This document shows positions 38,549 to 48,670 of a DNA stretch of 64,000 bases, one piece after another. The first letter of the stretch is position 1, and each line of letters starts with the position of its first letter. The stretch is from Aliidiomarina quisquiliarum (GTDB lineage: Bacteria > Pseudomonadota > Gammaproteobacteria > Enterobacterales > Alteromonadaceae), in the NCBI RefSeq assembly GCF_023922585.1, contig NZ_JAMFTN010000025.1:40977-104976 (forward strand), given 5' to 3'. The notes beneath the pieces are model-generated. The model was not told where the DNA came from, made no database searches, and was given only the letters and a program-made list of their open reading frames with translations. The position numbers and the translations under genes were made by a program.

Positions 38549-38935
38549 ATGCGCTTTTTATCACGTCGACTAGTGATGCCAAACGACCTGAATTTTGCCG
38601 GCTCTTTGTTCGGTGGCCGTATTTTAGAATGGATAGACGAAGAGGCGTATATTTTCGCCTCCTGCCAACTGGGCGAACGCAGCTTAGTAACTAAGTACAT
38701 TGCCGCCATTTCATTTGAAGCATCGGCCTACAAAGGCGATGTGGTGGAATTTGGCCTCGACATTAAAAATGTTGGTCGCACCTCTGTGTCGGTTACCTGT
38801 GTGGTGCGCAATAAAATTACCAAGCAAACCATTTGCGTGGCCGATGAAATTGTTTTTGTTCATATCGACAGCGACAGCCGCAAGCCCATGGCTCATGGTA
38901 AAACGAAAGAAGACCTATTAGCCGTTAAGTTTTAA
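38549..38935 (+). CDS. Hotdog-fold acyl-CoA thioesterase (YciA-like)
   Basis: A 128-aa single hotdog domain. VMPNDLNFAGSLFGGRILEW (about 9-28) contains the Asn and Asp/Gly-Gly helix start typical of YciA/BACH thioesterases, and DVVEFGLDIKNVGRTSVSVT (about 64-83) the second motif. It hydrolyses acyl-CoA to free acid in the cytosol; chain preference cannot be read. AAAGGAG precedes the ATG. A bidirectional terminator follows. Confidence 0.88.
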   Translation: MRFLSRRLVMPNDLNFAGSLFGGRILEWIDEEAYIFASCQLGERSLVTKYIAAISFEASAYKGDVVEFGLDIKNVGRTSVSVTCVVRNKITKQTICVADEIVFVHIDSDSRKPMAHGKTKEDLLAVKF

Positions 38936-38961
38936 TACCCCTTTTGCTACAGTACAAAAAC

Positions 38962-38997
38962 AAAAGGGCTGTCGTACTTCTGTATGACAGCCCTTTT
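38962..38997. terminator. Bidirectional intrinsic terminator
   Basis: A 12-bp perfect stem (AAAAGGGCTGTC with GACAGCCCTTTT) is extended by GTAC/GTAT and closes on a TTCT loop. A run of T follows on the plus strand and A residues precede it, so it can serve both the thioesterase gene and the convergent M17 aminopeptidase gene. Confidence 0.9.
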
Positions 38998-39016
38998 TTA
39001 TTCTAACTGTTTATTC

Positions 39017-40561
39017 TTATTTTAAAAATGCGCCAGCTAAAGCCAGTACAGGTGTTGCCGTTGGCTTGCCATGCTGCCAGTCGCCGCCTTCTACACCACT
39101 ACCGGCAATATCAATATGGGTGTATGGCAACGGTAGCTCAGACGCATTGTCATGCTTGTCTAAACCAGCCGTTAACACTAAGAACGCCATCGGGAATTGA
39201 TGCCCACGTGCCGTGGTTGCCGAAGGACCATTGTTCGACGACAACACATCATCGGCCTTAGTACGGCCACGCACAAAGTCAAAGTCTTCACGACGGCTCA
39301 GCGACAGCTCAGCCCCGTCGCCCCACAGTTCGCCGGCATCCATAATTTTTTGCACAATGCCCGCTTTCAGCGCTGGGCCATTAGGTACTAATGCTGTGTA
39401 TGGGCCTTTCGACAATGCCGCATGGCCTGTTAAGGTTGCTACCGTATAAAGCGACGGGTTTTCTGCCGTTAGCGCTTCATCTTTTAGCTTCGTTAACGAA
39501 TCGGCAATTACCAAACGCCCTTCGGCGTCGGTGTTTCCAATACGTACACGCACACCTGAACGGCCGGTAACAATTTCATCAGCCACAAAAGCTAAGCTGC
39601 CAATGTTATTGCGCACAAATGCTAATTCAGCCACTACTCGTAAGCCTTTTGGTTTTAGCCCTGCAACGGTGCGTAAAAAACCAGCCACTCCAGCTGCACC
39701 ACCTTTATCACGGCTCATGCCGGCCATGTGGCCGCCGGTTTTCAAGTCGGCACCACCGGTGTCGTAGGTAATACCTTTACCCACTAAAAACAAACTTTCG
39801 GTAATAGGGCCTTCGCCTTTATATTCCAACCGCACCACACAAGGGCGTTGTTTTTCAACGGCAAACGAAGCCCGCGCCACAGCGCTTAATAGTGGGTATT
39901 CATGTTGCAGCTGCATACGATCATTAATAATAGTTACACTTACACTGCTACCAGCAAACGCTTGCTGGCAATATTCAGCAGCCCGGGCCGGCGACATACG
40001 CTCTGGCTCAGTACCGCAAATATCACGAGCAACACGACGTCCTGCTTCTACTGCCGTTAACCACTCTATACTGGTTTCACCCAGCACACCCACCGCCGCA
40101 AAAGGCTCTAGCCCCTCACCAAAGTGCTCACGGGCTTCTAATGGCTCGTAGGCGCCTTGGCTTAAACCTAAATAGCTACTGGCCAAAGCATGTTGCCATG
40201 CGGCGCCAGCAGGTACCGCCGTAGTCATAATTACCGGCTGTTTCGCGCCAGCTTTCGCCACCCGTGTTACTGCATCGCGCGCGGCGTCATAAAATCGGCG
40301 CACGTCGTCATAGTCACGCGCAAGGCTGCCCGTTGGCGCTAGTACCAAGCGGTTACCTGGTACGCCTGCGCAAGGCACTATGCTTAATTGCTGGGTAACC
40401 GAATCGTCGGTTACTTTAGCCGCAGCAATGGCCGCTTGGCAGTGTTCTGGAAGCTCATCAAAGTGTGGGCCTACTACAATTAGCGCGTCCCAACTACCGT
40501 TGGTTAGGCTGTCCCAAGTTACTTGCTCGGGAGTAAAAGGTTCTGGTGCACGTAATGCCAT
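39017..40561 (-). CDS. M17 (leucyl aminopeptidase) family peptidase
   Basis: A 514-aa cytosolic metallo-exopeptidase. The catalytic C-terminal domain has LVGKGITYDTGGADLK (Lys and Asp ligands, about 259-274), MSRDKGGAAGV (Asp, about 281-291) and GNTDAEGRLVIADSL (Asp, Glu and catalytic Arg, about 344-358). The usual FDSGG is YDTGG here. The N-terminal domain is divergent from PepA. It may be a specialised M17 branch common in Alteromonadales and not PepA itself. It converges on the thioesterase gene across the terminator. Confidence 0.9.
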   Translation of the reverse strand: MALRAPEPFTPEQVTWDSLTNGSWDALIVVGPHFDELPEHCQAAIAAAKVTDDSVTQQLSIVPCAGVPGNRLVLAPTGSLARDYDDVRRFYDAARDAVTRVAKAGAKQPVIMTTAVPAGAAWQHALASSYLGLSQGAYEPLEAREHFGEGLEPFAAVGVLGETSIEWLTAVEAGRRVARDICGTEPERMSPARAAEYCQQAFAGSSVSVTIINDRMQLQHEYPLLSAVARASFAVEKQRPCVVRLEYKGEGPITESLFLVGKGITYDTGGADLKTGGHMAGMSRDKGGAAGVAGFLRTVAGLKPKGLRVVAELAFVRNNIGSLAFVADEIVTGRSGVRVRIGNTDAEGRLVIADSLTKLKDEALTAENPSLYTVATLTGHAALSKGPYTALVPNGPALKAGIVQKIMDAGELWGDGAELSLSRREDFDFVRGRTKADDVLSSNNGPSATTARGHQFPMAFLVLTAGLDKHDNASELPLPYTHIDIAGSGVEGGDWQHGKPTATPVLALAGAFLK

Positions 40562-40608
40562 ATTTATTTCACCTTAGTTGTTATGTGTTTCAGCTTTTAA
40601 TAGCTAAT

Positions 40609-42003
40609 TTACTGTCGGCGCCAGCGCGTGCCTTCAGCAGAATCTTCCAATACGATACCCATAGCTTGCAGGGCGTCGCGTGCTTGGTCGGCGCCGGCCC
40701 AATCTTTTGCGGCTCTGGCGTCGTTACGCTGTTTAATCAATGCTTCAATAGTGGCTACTTCAGCGCTGTCGCCGCCACCATGTAAAAAGTGTTCTGGTGT
40801 TTGTTCTAAAATGCCCAGCACTGCGCCATATTCACGCATAAGCCCAGCTATTTCTTGCGCCTTTGCTTTCGTTTCAGCCGTATTTACTGCACGTAAACGG
40901 TTTAATTCCCGCGCCAGCTCAAAAATAACCGACATGGCTTCTGGTACATTAAAGTCGTCATTTAATGCAGCAGTAAACGCAGGCTCGTAGCTGTTACGGG
41001 TTTCTGCCGACACAGCACTTACCTCAATATCGCGCAATGCCGTATACAAACGCTCTAAACTTGCCCGTGCTTGATCTAAATGACTTTCTGAATAATTTAG
41101 CTGGCTGCGATAGTGCCCGCTTAATAAGAAAAAGCGCACCGTTTCTGCATCGTACTCTTTTAGTACTTCGCGAATGGTGAAAAAATTATCGAGCGACTTC
41201 GACATTTTTTCTTCATTCACCTGCACCATACCCGTGTGCATCCAATAGTTCACATAAGGCGTGTCGTGGGCACAGCTTGATTGGGCAATTTCATTTTCAT
41301 GGTGCGGAAACTGTAAGTCGGAACCGCCGCCGTGAATGTCGAAGTGAGTACCTAAGTGTTTGCCACTCATGGCTGAACATTCAATATGCCAGCCTGGCCG
41401 ACCTTCGCCCCATGGCGAACTCCAACTGGGCTCACCTGCTTTAGCTTTTTTCCACAGCACGAAGTCTAGTGGGTCACGTTTGTCTTCCACCACCGCTACG
41501 CGCGCCCCTGCTTGCAGCTGTTCCAGCGCTTGCCCACTTAGTTTGCCGTAATCAGGGAAGCTACTTACATCGAATAAAACGTCACCTGAAGTAGCCACAT
41601 AGGCATGTTTTTTAGCCAATAGCGTTTCTATTATTTCTATAATTTCAGGCATGTGAGTGGTTACTCGTGGCTCGATGTCTGGCCGAGTCAGGTTCAGCGC
41701 ATCGAAGTCTTCATGCATGTAAGTTAGAAATTGCTCAGTAATAGCATTAATATCGGCATTGGTTTCTGCCGCACGGTTAATTATTTTGTCGTCTACGTCG
41801 GTTACGTTGCGCACAAAGGTAACCTCGTAACCACGATAACGTAGGTAACGTACTACCACGTCGAAAGCGACATAGGTTCGGGCATGGCCAATATGACAAT
41901 AGTCGTAAATAGTCACGCCGCAGACATACAAACTCACCTTACCAGGTGTGAGCGGTTTAAATTCTTCTTTACGATGAGTCAGTGAGTTATAAATCTGAAG
42001 CAT
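40609..42003 (-). CDS. cysS: Cysteinyl-tRNA synthetase
   Basis: A 464-aa class I synthetase. Signature blocks: [20 protein letters not shown] (about 24-43, containing the zinc Cys and the HIGH motif), WHIECSAM (about 205-212), [18 protein letters not shown] (about 225-242) and KMSKS in [13 protein letters not shown] (about 267-279). Divergent from the LOG gene with an 89-bp gap. Confidence 0.98.
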   Translation of the reverse strand: MLQIYNSLTHRKEEFKPLTPGKVSLYVCGVTIYDYCHIGHARTYVAFDVVVRYLRYRGYEVTFVRNVTDVDDKIINRAAETNADINAITEQFLTYMHEDFDALNLTRPDIEPRVTTHMPEIIEIIETLLAKKHAYVATSGDVLFDVSSFPDYGKLSGQALEQLQAGARVAVVEDKRDPLDFVLWKKAKAGEPSWSSPWGEGRPGWHIECSAMSGKHLGTHFDIHGGGSDLQFPHHENEIAQSSCAHDTPYVNYWMHTGMVQVNEEKMSKSLDNFFTIREVLKEYDAETVRFFLLSGHYRSQLNYSESHLDQARASLERLYTALRDIEVSAVSAETRNSYEPAFTAALNDDFNVPEAMSVIFELARELNRLRAVNTAETKAKAQEIAGLMREYGAVLGILEQTPEHFLHGGGDSAEVATIEALIKQRNDARAAKDWAGADQARDALQAMGIVLEDSAEGTRWRRQ

Positions 42004-42092
42004 GGTATAATTGTGTCTCCGGCGACGATCAGCTGATTTGCGTTAAAAATGAATGCGAAGCTTATCATTTTTGTAGTATACGAGGAACATTC

Positions 42093-42836
42093 ATGTCAAT
42101 TGACAACAAAAACTATCCTATTGAAACATTAACATTAGACACCGAAGCGCCGGCAGCAAGCCGCGGCCATGCGGAACGCCTCGCCGAAGAATGGCAACTA
42201 GCTGAAGACACCTTCAATGGTGAAAGCGTAAAGCATACCATTTCTATTTTTGGCAGCGCGCGAATTCCTGATCCAGAAACAAACAACGGCAACGACTGCG
42301 GCCACATGGCGTCCTTCTATGCAGAAGCCCGTGAATTGGCATTTCAACTGGGGCGTTATATTGAAGAAAGCAACCTTTGCGACACCCGCCTGATTACTGG
42401 TGGTGGCCCTGGCATTATGGAAGCTGCTAGCCGCGGAGCCTTCGACGCTGGCCATGCCAGTATCGGCCTAAATATTGTTATTCCGCGAGAGCAAAAACTA
42501 AATCCGTTTATTGCGGCTAAGCACAGTATTGAGTTTCAATATTTTGCCCTGCGTAAAATGCACTTTTTAAAGCGGGCACGGGCATTAATCGTATTTCCCG
42601 GTGGTTTTGGCACCCTCGACGAGCTGTTTGAAACCTTAACTCTTATACAAACCAAGAAAATGCCCCGCATTCCAATTATTCTCTACGGTGCAGACTTCTG
42701 GAACCGCTTGCTTGATTTAGAAATATTACTAGAGTGTGGCTTAATTGATAAAGACAACCTTGAACTTTATCATGTGGTTAGCACTGTTGAAGAAGCCTTC
42801 AACGCTCTACAGCCCGTATTGCAAGAGCTTGATTAA
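42093..42836 (+). CDS. LOG family protein (putative nucleotide 5'-monophosphate phosphoribohydrolase)
   Basis: About 247 aa from the ATG at 42093 (GAGGAA seven bases upstream). The motifs ITGGGPGIMEAASRGA (about 107-122) and IVFPGGFGTLDELFETLTLI (about 170-189, the PGGxGTxxE motif) define the LOG/lysine-decarboxylase-like family. Relatives cleave N-glycosidic bonds of AMP/CMP-type nucleotides or activate cytokinins. The substrate here is unknown. Confidence 0.88.
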   Translation: MSIDNKNYPIETLTLDTEAPAASRGHAERLAEEWQLAEDTFNGESVKHTISIFGSARIPDPETNNGNDCGHMASFYAEARELAFQLGRYIEESNLCDTRLITGGGPGIMEAASRGAFDAGHASIGLNIVIPREQKLNPFIAAKHSIEFQYFALRKMHFLKRARALIVFPGGFGTLDELFETLTLIQTKKMPRIPIILYGADFWNRLLDLEILLECGLIDKDNLELYHVVSTVEEAFNALQPVLQELD

Positions 42837-42950
42837 ATCAGCCTGCAAAGGGTTTTCTTTTCAAACCAGAGCAGTTTCCGCTAAACTTCCGCTGTTCCGT
42901 TTATTTGTTTTTGGCTTTAGGCCATTTAAGTCACTAGGTAAGGATTTTTT

Positions 42951-43466
42951 ATGTTTGTAACATTACACACGAATCACGGCGACATTCGCATCGAATTATT
43001 CGCCGACAAAGCACCTGAAACCGTTGCTAACTTTCTTCGTTATGCTGAAAGTGGTTTCTACGACAACACAATTTTTCACCGTGTTATTAGTAACTTTATG
43101 ATTCAGGGCGGTGGCTTTGAACCAGGTATGACCCAGAAGCCAACGGAAGCGCCGATTAAAAACGAAGCAAACAACAAATTGTCTAACACCCGCGGTACCA
43201 TAGCCATGGCCCGTACCCAAGACCCACATTCAGCAACCTGCCAATTTTTTATTAACGTTGAAGACAACGGCGCCCGAGGCCTCGACTTCACTGCAGAAAA
43301 TAGCAACGGCTGGGGTTACTGCGTGTTTGGTGAAGTGGTTGAAGGCCTTGACGTAGTCGACGCTATTCGTAACGTTAAAACCGGCAACTCTGGCTACCAC
43401 GGCGACGTACCAGTAGAAGACGTTATTATTGAACGTACTACAGTTGAAGCTGCCGCAGCCGAATAA
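42951..43466 (+). CDS. ppiB: Peptidyl-prolyl cis-trans isomerase B (cyclophilin)
   Basis: A 171-aa cytosolic cyclophilin. [19 protein letters not shown] (about 42-60) holds the catalytic Arg, and [19 protein letters not shown] (about 90-108) the second motif. No signal peptide, hence PpiB rather than PpiA. AAGGA precedes the ATG. lpxH starts 2 bp after the stop, a common gammaproteobacterial pair next to cysS. Confidence 0.96.
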   Translation: MFVTLHTNHGDIRIELFADKAPETVANFLRYAESGFYDNTIFHRVISNFMIQGGGFEPGMTQKPTEAPIKNEANNKLSNTRGTIAMARTQDPHSATCQFFINVEDNGARGLDFTAENSNGWGYCVFGEVVEGLDVVDAIRNVKTGNSGYHGDVPVEDVIIERTTVEAAAAE

Positions 43467-43468
43467 TA

Positions 43469-44209
43469 ATGATTACGCGCTTCATTTCAGACCTTCACTT
43501 AAGTGTTTGCAGGCCGGATATGACCGCTCTGTTCGTAACCTTTTTACGTACTGAAGCGCGTGAAAGTGATGCCCTTTATATTTTAGGCGACTTATTCGAC
43601 TATTGGATTGGTGACGATGATCAAACCCCTTTTCATCGTCACATTATTTACGAATTAAGGCAGCTTACCGACGCTGGGGTACCCTGCTTCTTTATTGCTG
43701 GTAATCGCGACTTTCTTATTGGCGAACGGTTTGCTACTGAAACAGGCGTAACCATTCTCGAGCAGCCTTTTGTTGCCGACATTTATGGTACCCCTACATT
43801 ATTACTGCACGGCGACTGTTTATGCACCGACGACGTTGCCTATCAACGTTTTCGTAAAGTTGTTCGCAACCCATTGCTTTTGGCTATAGCCAAACGGTTA
43901 CCATTAAAATGGCGCCGTAGCCTTGCTCAAAAGCTTCGCTCAAGCAGCAAAAGCAACCAACCCCTCACGCCCGAACAATTAAAAGCCATGGACACCACCG
44001 AGCCAGCAGTACAGCAGGCTTTTGCCAAATATAAGCTGGAACGTATCATTCACGGCCATACCCACCAGCCCAATATTCATGAACATGAACTTGCCAACGG
44101 CCAGGTGGGCACCCGCATTGTACTTGGCGACTGGTACGAACAAGGTAGTATTTTAGAAGTAACCGCCGATACTTTTATACTCCGCAGCGAACCTTTAAGC
44201 AGCAACTAG
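43469..44209 (+). CDS. lpxH: UDP-2,3-diacylglucosamine diphosphatase
   Basis: A 246-aa calcineurin-like phosphatase that makes lipid X in lipid A synthesis at the inner membrane. The metal-binding blocks are all present: SDLHLS (about 7-12), ILGDLFDYWIGDDD (about 39-52), IAGNRDFLIG (about 78-87), LLHGDCLCTDD (about 113-123) and IIHGHTHQPNIH (about 195-206). It is probably co-transcribed with ppiB and converges on miaE with a 4-bp overlap. Confidence 0.97.
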   Translation: MITRFISDLHLSVCRPDMTALFVTFLRTEARESDALYILGDLFDYWIGDDDQTPFHRHIIYELRQLTDAGVPCFFIAGNRDFLIGERFATETGVTILEQPFVADIYGTPTLLLHGDCLCTDDVAYQRFRKVVRNPLLLAIAKRLPLKWRRSLAQKLRSSSKSNQPLTPEQLKAMDTTEPAVQQAFAKYKLERIIHGHTHQPNIHEHELANGQVGTRIVLGDWYEQGSILEVTADTFILRSEPLSSN

Positions 44210-44982
44210 CTAGTCGGCACGCCGCTATGAAAGCGTAACTCGGTGTCTGGCGACAATATCAGCTCGGCTTCAACTTTAGCTAAACGTTCAATATGCTCGG
44301 TTATTGGCCCACCATTTACTTCTTCCGCTAAGGCTAAGTAGTCTTCAAAGTGCCGTGCTTCCGAACGTAATAATGAAATATAAAAGCGCGCCAGCTCGCT
44401 GTCTAAATATGGCGCCAACGCCGCAAAACGCTCGCACGAACGGGCTTCTATTAACGCCCCGATAATAAGCTTGTCTACTAGCATTGCTGGCTCGTGCTTA
44501 CGGGCATGGCGTAGTAACCCCGCCGCATAACGCGAAGCACTCACCGCCTGTATATCAATGCCACGGGCCGTCATTATGTCGAACACTTGGCTAAAGTGAT
44601 GCAGCTCTTCTTTCATTAACAACACCATGCGATCGACCATGCGGGCTTGCCATTCATGCTCAGTCGTTATTTTAAGGCGTGGAATGTGATTGCCTAATTG
44701 CCGCAAGTTCACCGCTTGCTTACGGTAAATGGCGTCTTCGTAAGGTAATAGCCAGTTCAATACCTCGGCGGCACCTTGTTCGTCTAAAATATATCGTCGT
44801 AACAACAAAGCCGCACTTTGTGCCGCTTTTAATTCGCAATGCAAATGGTCAATGAGCAATATATTTAAGGCTTCAGGCGTTGCCGCCAAGTTTAGCCATG
44901 CTTGTGGTGTTGCTACGTGAAGAAAGTTTCGAATGGGCACTAATAGGTTATTTATTTGCTCGGATGGGTGATCTGTATTCAC
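44206..44982 (-). CDS. miaE: tRNA-(ms2io6A) hydroxylase
   Basis: A 258-aa non-haem diiron enzyme that hydroxylates ms2i6A37 in tRNA. The ferritin-like four-helix bundle has ligands in HCELKAAQSAALL, KEELHHFSQVFD (ExxH), IEARSCERFAAL and SEARHFEDYLALAEE (ExxH). The two ExxH pairs are intact. The gene stands alone between lpxH and the Yip1 gene. Confidence 0.92.
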   Translation of the reverse strand: MNTDHPSEQINNLLVPIRNFLHVATPQAWLNLAATPEALNILLIDHLHCELKAAQSAALLLRRYILDEQGAAEVLNWLLPYEDAIYRKQAVNLRQLGNHIPRLKITTEHEWQARMVDRMVLLMKEELHHFSQVFDIMTARGIDIQAVSASRYAAGLLRHARKHEPAMLVDKLIIGALIEARSCERFAALAPYLDSELARFYISLLRSEARHFEDYLALAEEVNGGPITEHIERLAKVEAELILSPDTELRFHSGVPTS

Positions 44983-45072
44983 ATCAAGTATTGCCTTCTG
45001 CTCAATTTACTATTATAGATCTATATACCTGCACACATTTTGTACAAACTTTTAGTGCAGCAAGGAGCTACT

Positions 45073-45672
45073 ATGATACTAAATCATGTTTGGGGTCTCT
45101 ACGCCCATCCACTTAAAGCATGGAAAAGAATTGGTACCCGCAATGAAAGCTTGGGATTTGCTCTTTCACACCTTTTGCTTATTGCCTTAATTCCCGCCAG
45201 TTGCGCCTACTATGCGTCGGTTCATACGGGTTGGAACATTGGTATTCAAAAAAACATTTATTTAGCCGCCGACAGCGCCCTGCTTATGGCTATTTTAATG
45301 TACTTTGGCTTGTTAGCGGGTGTTATTGCCCTGGCCTATTTAATTCATTGGATGTCTAAAACCTTCGGCGCAGATACCAGCTTTAAACAGTCTTTAGAGC
45401 TCTCGGCTTACACGGCAACGCCCGTTTTAATGGCTGGCGTTGGTGCTTTGTATCCCGAGCTGTGGTTTGTTAGCTTAGTATTTTTGGGCGGTTTGGCTTA
45501 CTCCGTGTACTTGCTTTACACCGGGGTACCTATTTTAATGAAAATTCCAGAAGAGCGTGGTTTCATGTATGCCAGCTCAGTGGTAACAGCTGGTTTAATT
45601 TTAATGGTTATTCTAATGGTTATTTCAGCAATGGCTTGGACCAATGGCTTCGCCCCAGTATTTATTCAGTAA
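45073..45672 (+). CDS. Yip1 family membrane protein
   Basis: About 199 aa from the ATG at 45073 with AAGGAG upstream; an in-frame Met 11 codons earlier has no such site. Five membrane segments are visible (about 26-45, 60-85, 110-130, 132-155 and 168-190). The N-terminal WGLYAHPLKAWKRI block is characteristic of bacterial Yip1-domain proteins. Role unknown. Confidence 0.8.
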   Translation: MILNHVWGLYAHPLKAWKRIGTRNESLGFALSHLLLIALIPASCAYYASVHTGWNIGIQKNIYLAADSALLMAILMYFGLLAGVIALAYLIHWMSKTFGADTSFKQSLELSAYTATPVLMAGVGALYPELWFVSLVFLGGLAYSVYLLYTGVPILMKIPEERGFMYASSVVTAGLILMVILMVISAMAWTNGFAPVFIQ

Positions 45673-45691
45673 TTCTTAATCCTTCATAAAA

Positions 45692-45737
45692 AAGCTCGGC
45701 GCTCACTGTTTAAATAGTTAGCCCGAGCTTACTTTTT
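45692..45737. terminator. Hairpin terminator between Yip1 and S9 peptidase genes
   Basis: AAGCTCGG (45692-45699) pairs with CCGAGCTT (45723-45730). A short AC and then TTTTTT follow. It ends transcription from the Yip1 gene and could act in reverse for the convergent peptidase gene through the AAAAAA on the left. Confidence 0.7.
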
Positions 45738-45749
45738 TCTAAATCTACT

Positions 45750-47795
45750 TTATTCTGCTTTTGTACTTTCTCGGTACTTGTTAAACCAATAGGTTACATA
45801 AGCAGGTTTTGCCATTAAGTTACTTGGCCGCGCGTGTAACGAATGCGACGCCCCTGGCACTCGCACCATAGCCGACTCAATACCACGTAACTGTAACGCT
45901 TGGTAATACTGCTCGGTTTCTGAAATTGGTGTGCGGTGGTCCGACTCGCCAGTAAAAAGCATAGTCGGCGTGGTTACCTTGCCCACATAAGAAATTGGCG
46001 AATACTTCAAGTAATGCTCTGGCATGTCCCACGGTAAGCCTGGAAACCAGTACTGGGTAAAGTAGTTATACATGTCGGCATTAAGCACAAAACTATACCA
46101 GTTAATAACTGGGTTCACTGCCACAGCTGCAGCAAAACGATCCGTATGGCCAATGGTCCAAGTGGTTAACACACCACCGCCACTACCACCGGTTACAAAC
46201 AATTCGTTTTCGTTAATAAAACCGCGGCTAATAACCTGATCAACGCCGTCCATTAAGTCGTTAAAGTCATAGCTTGGGTAGTTATGATGAATTTCATTGG
46301 CAAAGTCTTCGCCATAACTAGTACTACCACGCGGGTTGGTATAAAGCACCACATAGCCCTGGGCTGCCATTAACTGTAGTTCCATAGCAAATACAGGGCC
46401 ATAGGCTGTATGTGGGCCACCATGTATTTCTAAAATTAGTGGGTACTGCTTGCTAGTGTCAAAACCTGGCGGGTACATAACCCAGCCTTGAATTGGTTTT
46501 TCATCTACCGACGAGTTATACCAAAACTCTTCCACTTCACCAATAGTACGATTGGCTACAAAGTCTTGGTTTAACTGGGTAAGCGTCGTTGTTCTGCCAT
46601 TAACGATAGTGGCTAGTTCTGCCGGGCGCTGAGTGCTACTTTGGGTGTAATACAGCTTGTCTTTCGCGCCCAAAGCAAACTGCCCGCCGGAGTATGGGCG
46701 ACTATAAGAAAGGCCACCTAAGTCATTGGTAAGAACTTTATGAGCACCACGTAAGGTTTGCTCAGCTAAAATTCCCGTGCCTTTGTCGTCATAAGAAACA
46801 ATCAGCCCACGACTATTTTCTTTCCAGGCAAAGTCACTAATGCTGCGATCTAAGTCTGGCGTTAATGCGCGACTATTCGAGCCATCGATATTCATTACAT
46901 ACAAATGGCTTACCTGGCTCGATAAGCGACGGTCATCAAAACCTACATAAGCAATGTAGCGGCCATTGGGCGACACTTTAGGCTGACTGTCTGGACCAAC
47001 TCGATCTGTTAATTGTGTGAGCTCCCGTGAGGCTATATTAAGCTGAAACAATTCACTATTAAGGGGCTGCTCTTGCCAGTTGTCATAGCGATTCGCCGAA
47101 AAGAACAGCGCGCTGCTATCTGGGAGCCACGCCAGCTCACCCCCATGGTTAAAGTTGCCTTCGGTTAATTGCGTAACGCTGCCGCCCTGAGCCGGCATAA
47201 TATAAATTTGCTGATAGCCTGAAGCCAAATAGCCTGCCCCATCGGCGCGATAGTTCATGTTATCAATATACTTCGCTGGCTCGGCCCAACTTGCACCCGT
47301 CGGTTTGCCTGGCAAGCTCACCGGTGCCGCTTTTACTTCTGGAGTAAACATTGAAAATGCTAACCATTGCCCATTTGGCGACCAGCTTAAGTTACCCGGG
47401 CTATTGGTTGTGGTAGACAATTGTGCGGTACGGCCCGAATCAAGCCACAGTATATGAATTTGGCCACCAGACAAAAAGGCAACCCGATCACCTGTTGGCG
47501 ACCAACGTGGCGAATAAGCATCAATATTGCGATCGGTTAACGCCTGCAAATTAGAACCGTCACTGGCCATAATCCACAAGGAGCTGCGGCGACGGTCAGT
47601 ATTTCTGTCCATCCAATTACGTACGAATATAACCTGCTCGCCGTTGGGGCTAGGTTGAGGGTCGGCGGCAAATTCAATTTCAAACACATCGTCAAATTGT
47701 AGCGGGGTTACGTTTTCTGCATTAGCGTTTTGTACCAACGCCTGCGCAGTAAATGCAATAAAGCTAACAAGAACAATTAATAAAGTACGCACCAT
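45750..47795 (-). CDS. S9 family (prolyl-oligopeptidase-type) exported peptidase
   Basis: A 681-aa protein with a signal peptide (ends QNANA, about residue 26). The beta-propeller (about 35-400) has TolB/WD-like repeats such as PRWSPTGDRVAFLSG and LSWSPNGQWLAFS. The alpha/beta hydrolase domain has Ser in FVTGGSGGGVLTTWTIG, Asp in LFTGESDHRTPISE and His in RVPGASHSLHARPSN. These resemble dipeptidyl/acylaminoacyl peptidases that degrade peptides in the periplasm. Confidence 0.93.
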   Translation of the reverse strand: MVRTLLIVLVSFIAFTAQALVQNANAENVTPLQFDDVFEIEFAADPQPSPNGEQVIFVRNWMDRNTDRRRSSLWIMASDGSNLQALTDRNIDAYSPRWSPTGDRVAFLSGGQIHILWLDSGRTAQLSTTTNSPGNLSWSPNGQWLAFSMFTPEVKAAPVSLPGKPTGASWAEPAKYIDNMNYRADGAGYLASGYQQIYIMPAQGGSVTQLTEGNFNHGGELAWLPDSSALFFSANRYDNWQEQPLNSELFQLNIASRELTQLTDRVGPDSQPKVSPNGRYIAYVGFDDRRLSSQVSHLYVMNIDGSNSRALTPDLDRSISDFAWKENSRGLIVSYDDKGTGILAEQTLRGAHKVLTNDLGGLSYSRPYSGGQFALGAKDKLYYTQSSTQRPAELATIVNGRTTTLTQLNQDFVANRTIGEVEEFWYNSSVDEKPIQGWVMYPPGFDTSKQYPLILEIHGGPHTAYGPVFAMELQLMAAQGYVVLYTNPRGSTSYGEDFANEIHHNYPSYDFNDLMDGVDQVISRGFINENELFVTGGSGGGVLTTWTIGHTDRFAAAVAVNPVINWYSFVLNADMYNYFTQYWFPGLPWDMPEHYLKYSPISYVGKVTTPTMLFTGESDHRTPISETEQYYQALQLRGIESAMVRVPGASHSLHARPSNLMAKPAYVTYWFNKYRESTKAE

Positions 47796-47893
47796 GGGTA
47801 CTCCTTTTCTAGAGATAACGCGATTTACTTACATTAACTAAACATTACACTAATCGCTAGGATAGCGGATAGTGCAAAGGCGATGAAACCCTA

Positions 47894-48670
47894 TCAAATT
47901 GAGACTTTAGGAAAAACAGACTGGGTATTTATTAATAGTTGGGTGGCAATTTCAGCTGGGCTTTCTTCACGAAGCTCGCAAAGAGCGTCAAACACAATGC
48001 GTACACGTGAAGGCTCATTGCGCTGACCTTGAAAGCCCATTAAGGGCATGTCAGGGCTATCGGTTTCTAGCACCAGGCTAGTTAGCGGCGCCTGACTAAT
48101 TGCGGTGCGGGTTTTATTCGCGCGCGGATAGGTAATTACACCACCTACCCCAAGTTTGAAGCCAATATCAGCCCATGCTTGCGCTTGTTCGCTACTACCA
48201 CTAAATGCATGCACTATTCCCGTTAATCCCTGTACCTTGCCGATTACTTTAACCTCGGCTAATAAGGTGTCGAGTGTTTTGCGGTGGTGTAAAATAACCG
48301 GCCGTTGTAGTTCAGCGGCCAAATTTAACTGCGCACGTAATAAGTTCAATTGTAACGCAGGTTGCGCGCAGGTGGCATCAAGACCAATTTCACCCACGGC
48401 TGCATCAGGGTTTTGCCGCAACAACAGTTCTAAATGCATAAGGTCTGCAGGCACATGCTGGGCAATAAAGTAAGGATGTAAGCCAAAGGCTAAATGCCAA
48501 CCAGCATGCTGCTGTGCTAATTCTAGTAACCGCGGCCATTGCTGGCGGCTTATACCCGGCACCACAAAAGCGCTCACCCCTGCTTGTTTCGCGGCAGCAA
48601 CTACCGCATTGCGGTCATGGTCAAACTCAGCAAAATCAAGATGGCAGTGAGAATCAATTAGCTCGATCAT
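47894..48670 (-). CDS. tatD: TatD family metal-dependent hydrolase
   Basis: About 258 aa from the ATG at 48670 (MIELIDSHCHLDF); a GTG nine codons earlier is the alternative. Metal ligands: DSHCHLDFAEF, AVGEIGLDATC, VILHHRKTLD, GIVHAFSGS and LVLETDSPDMPL. The family acts as a DNA/RNA 3'-exonuclease or deoxyribonuclease. It overlaps the AhpA-like gene, so translation may be coupled. Confidence 0.92.
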   Translation of the reverse strand: MIELIDSHCHLDFAEFDHDRNAVVAAAKQAGVSAFVVPGISRQQWPRLLELAQQHAGWHLAFGLHPYFIAQHVPADLMHLELLLRQNPDAAVGEIGLDATCAQPALQLNLLRAQLNLAAELQRPVILHHRKTLDTLLAEVKVIGKVQGLTGIVHAFSGSSEQAQAWADIGFKLGVGGVITYPRANKTRTAISQAPLTSLVLETDSPDMPLMGFQGQRNEPSRVRIVFDALCELREESPAEIATQLLINTQSVFPKVSI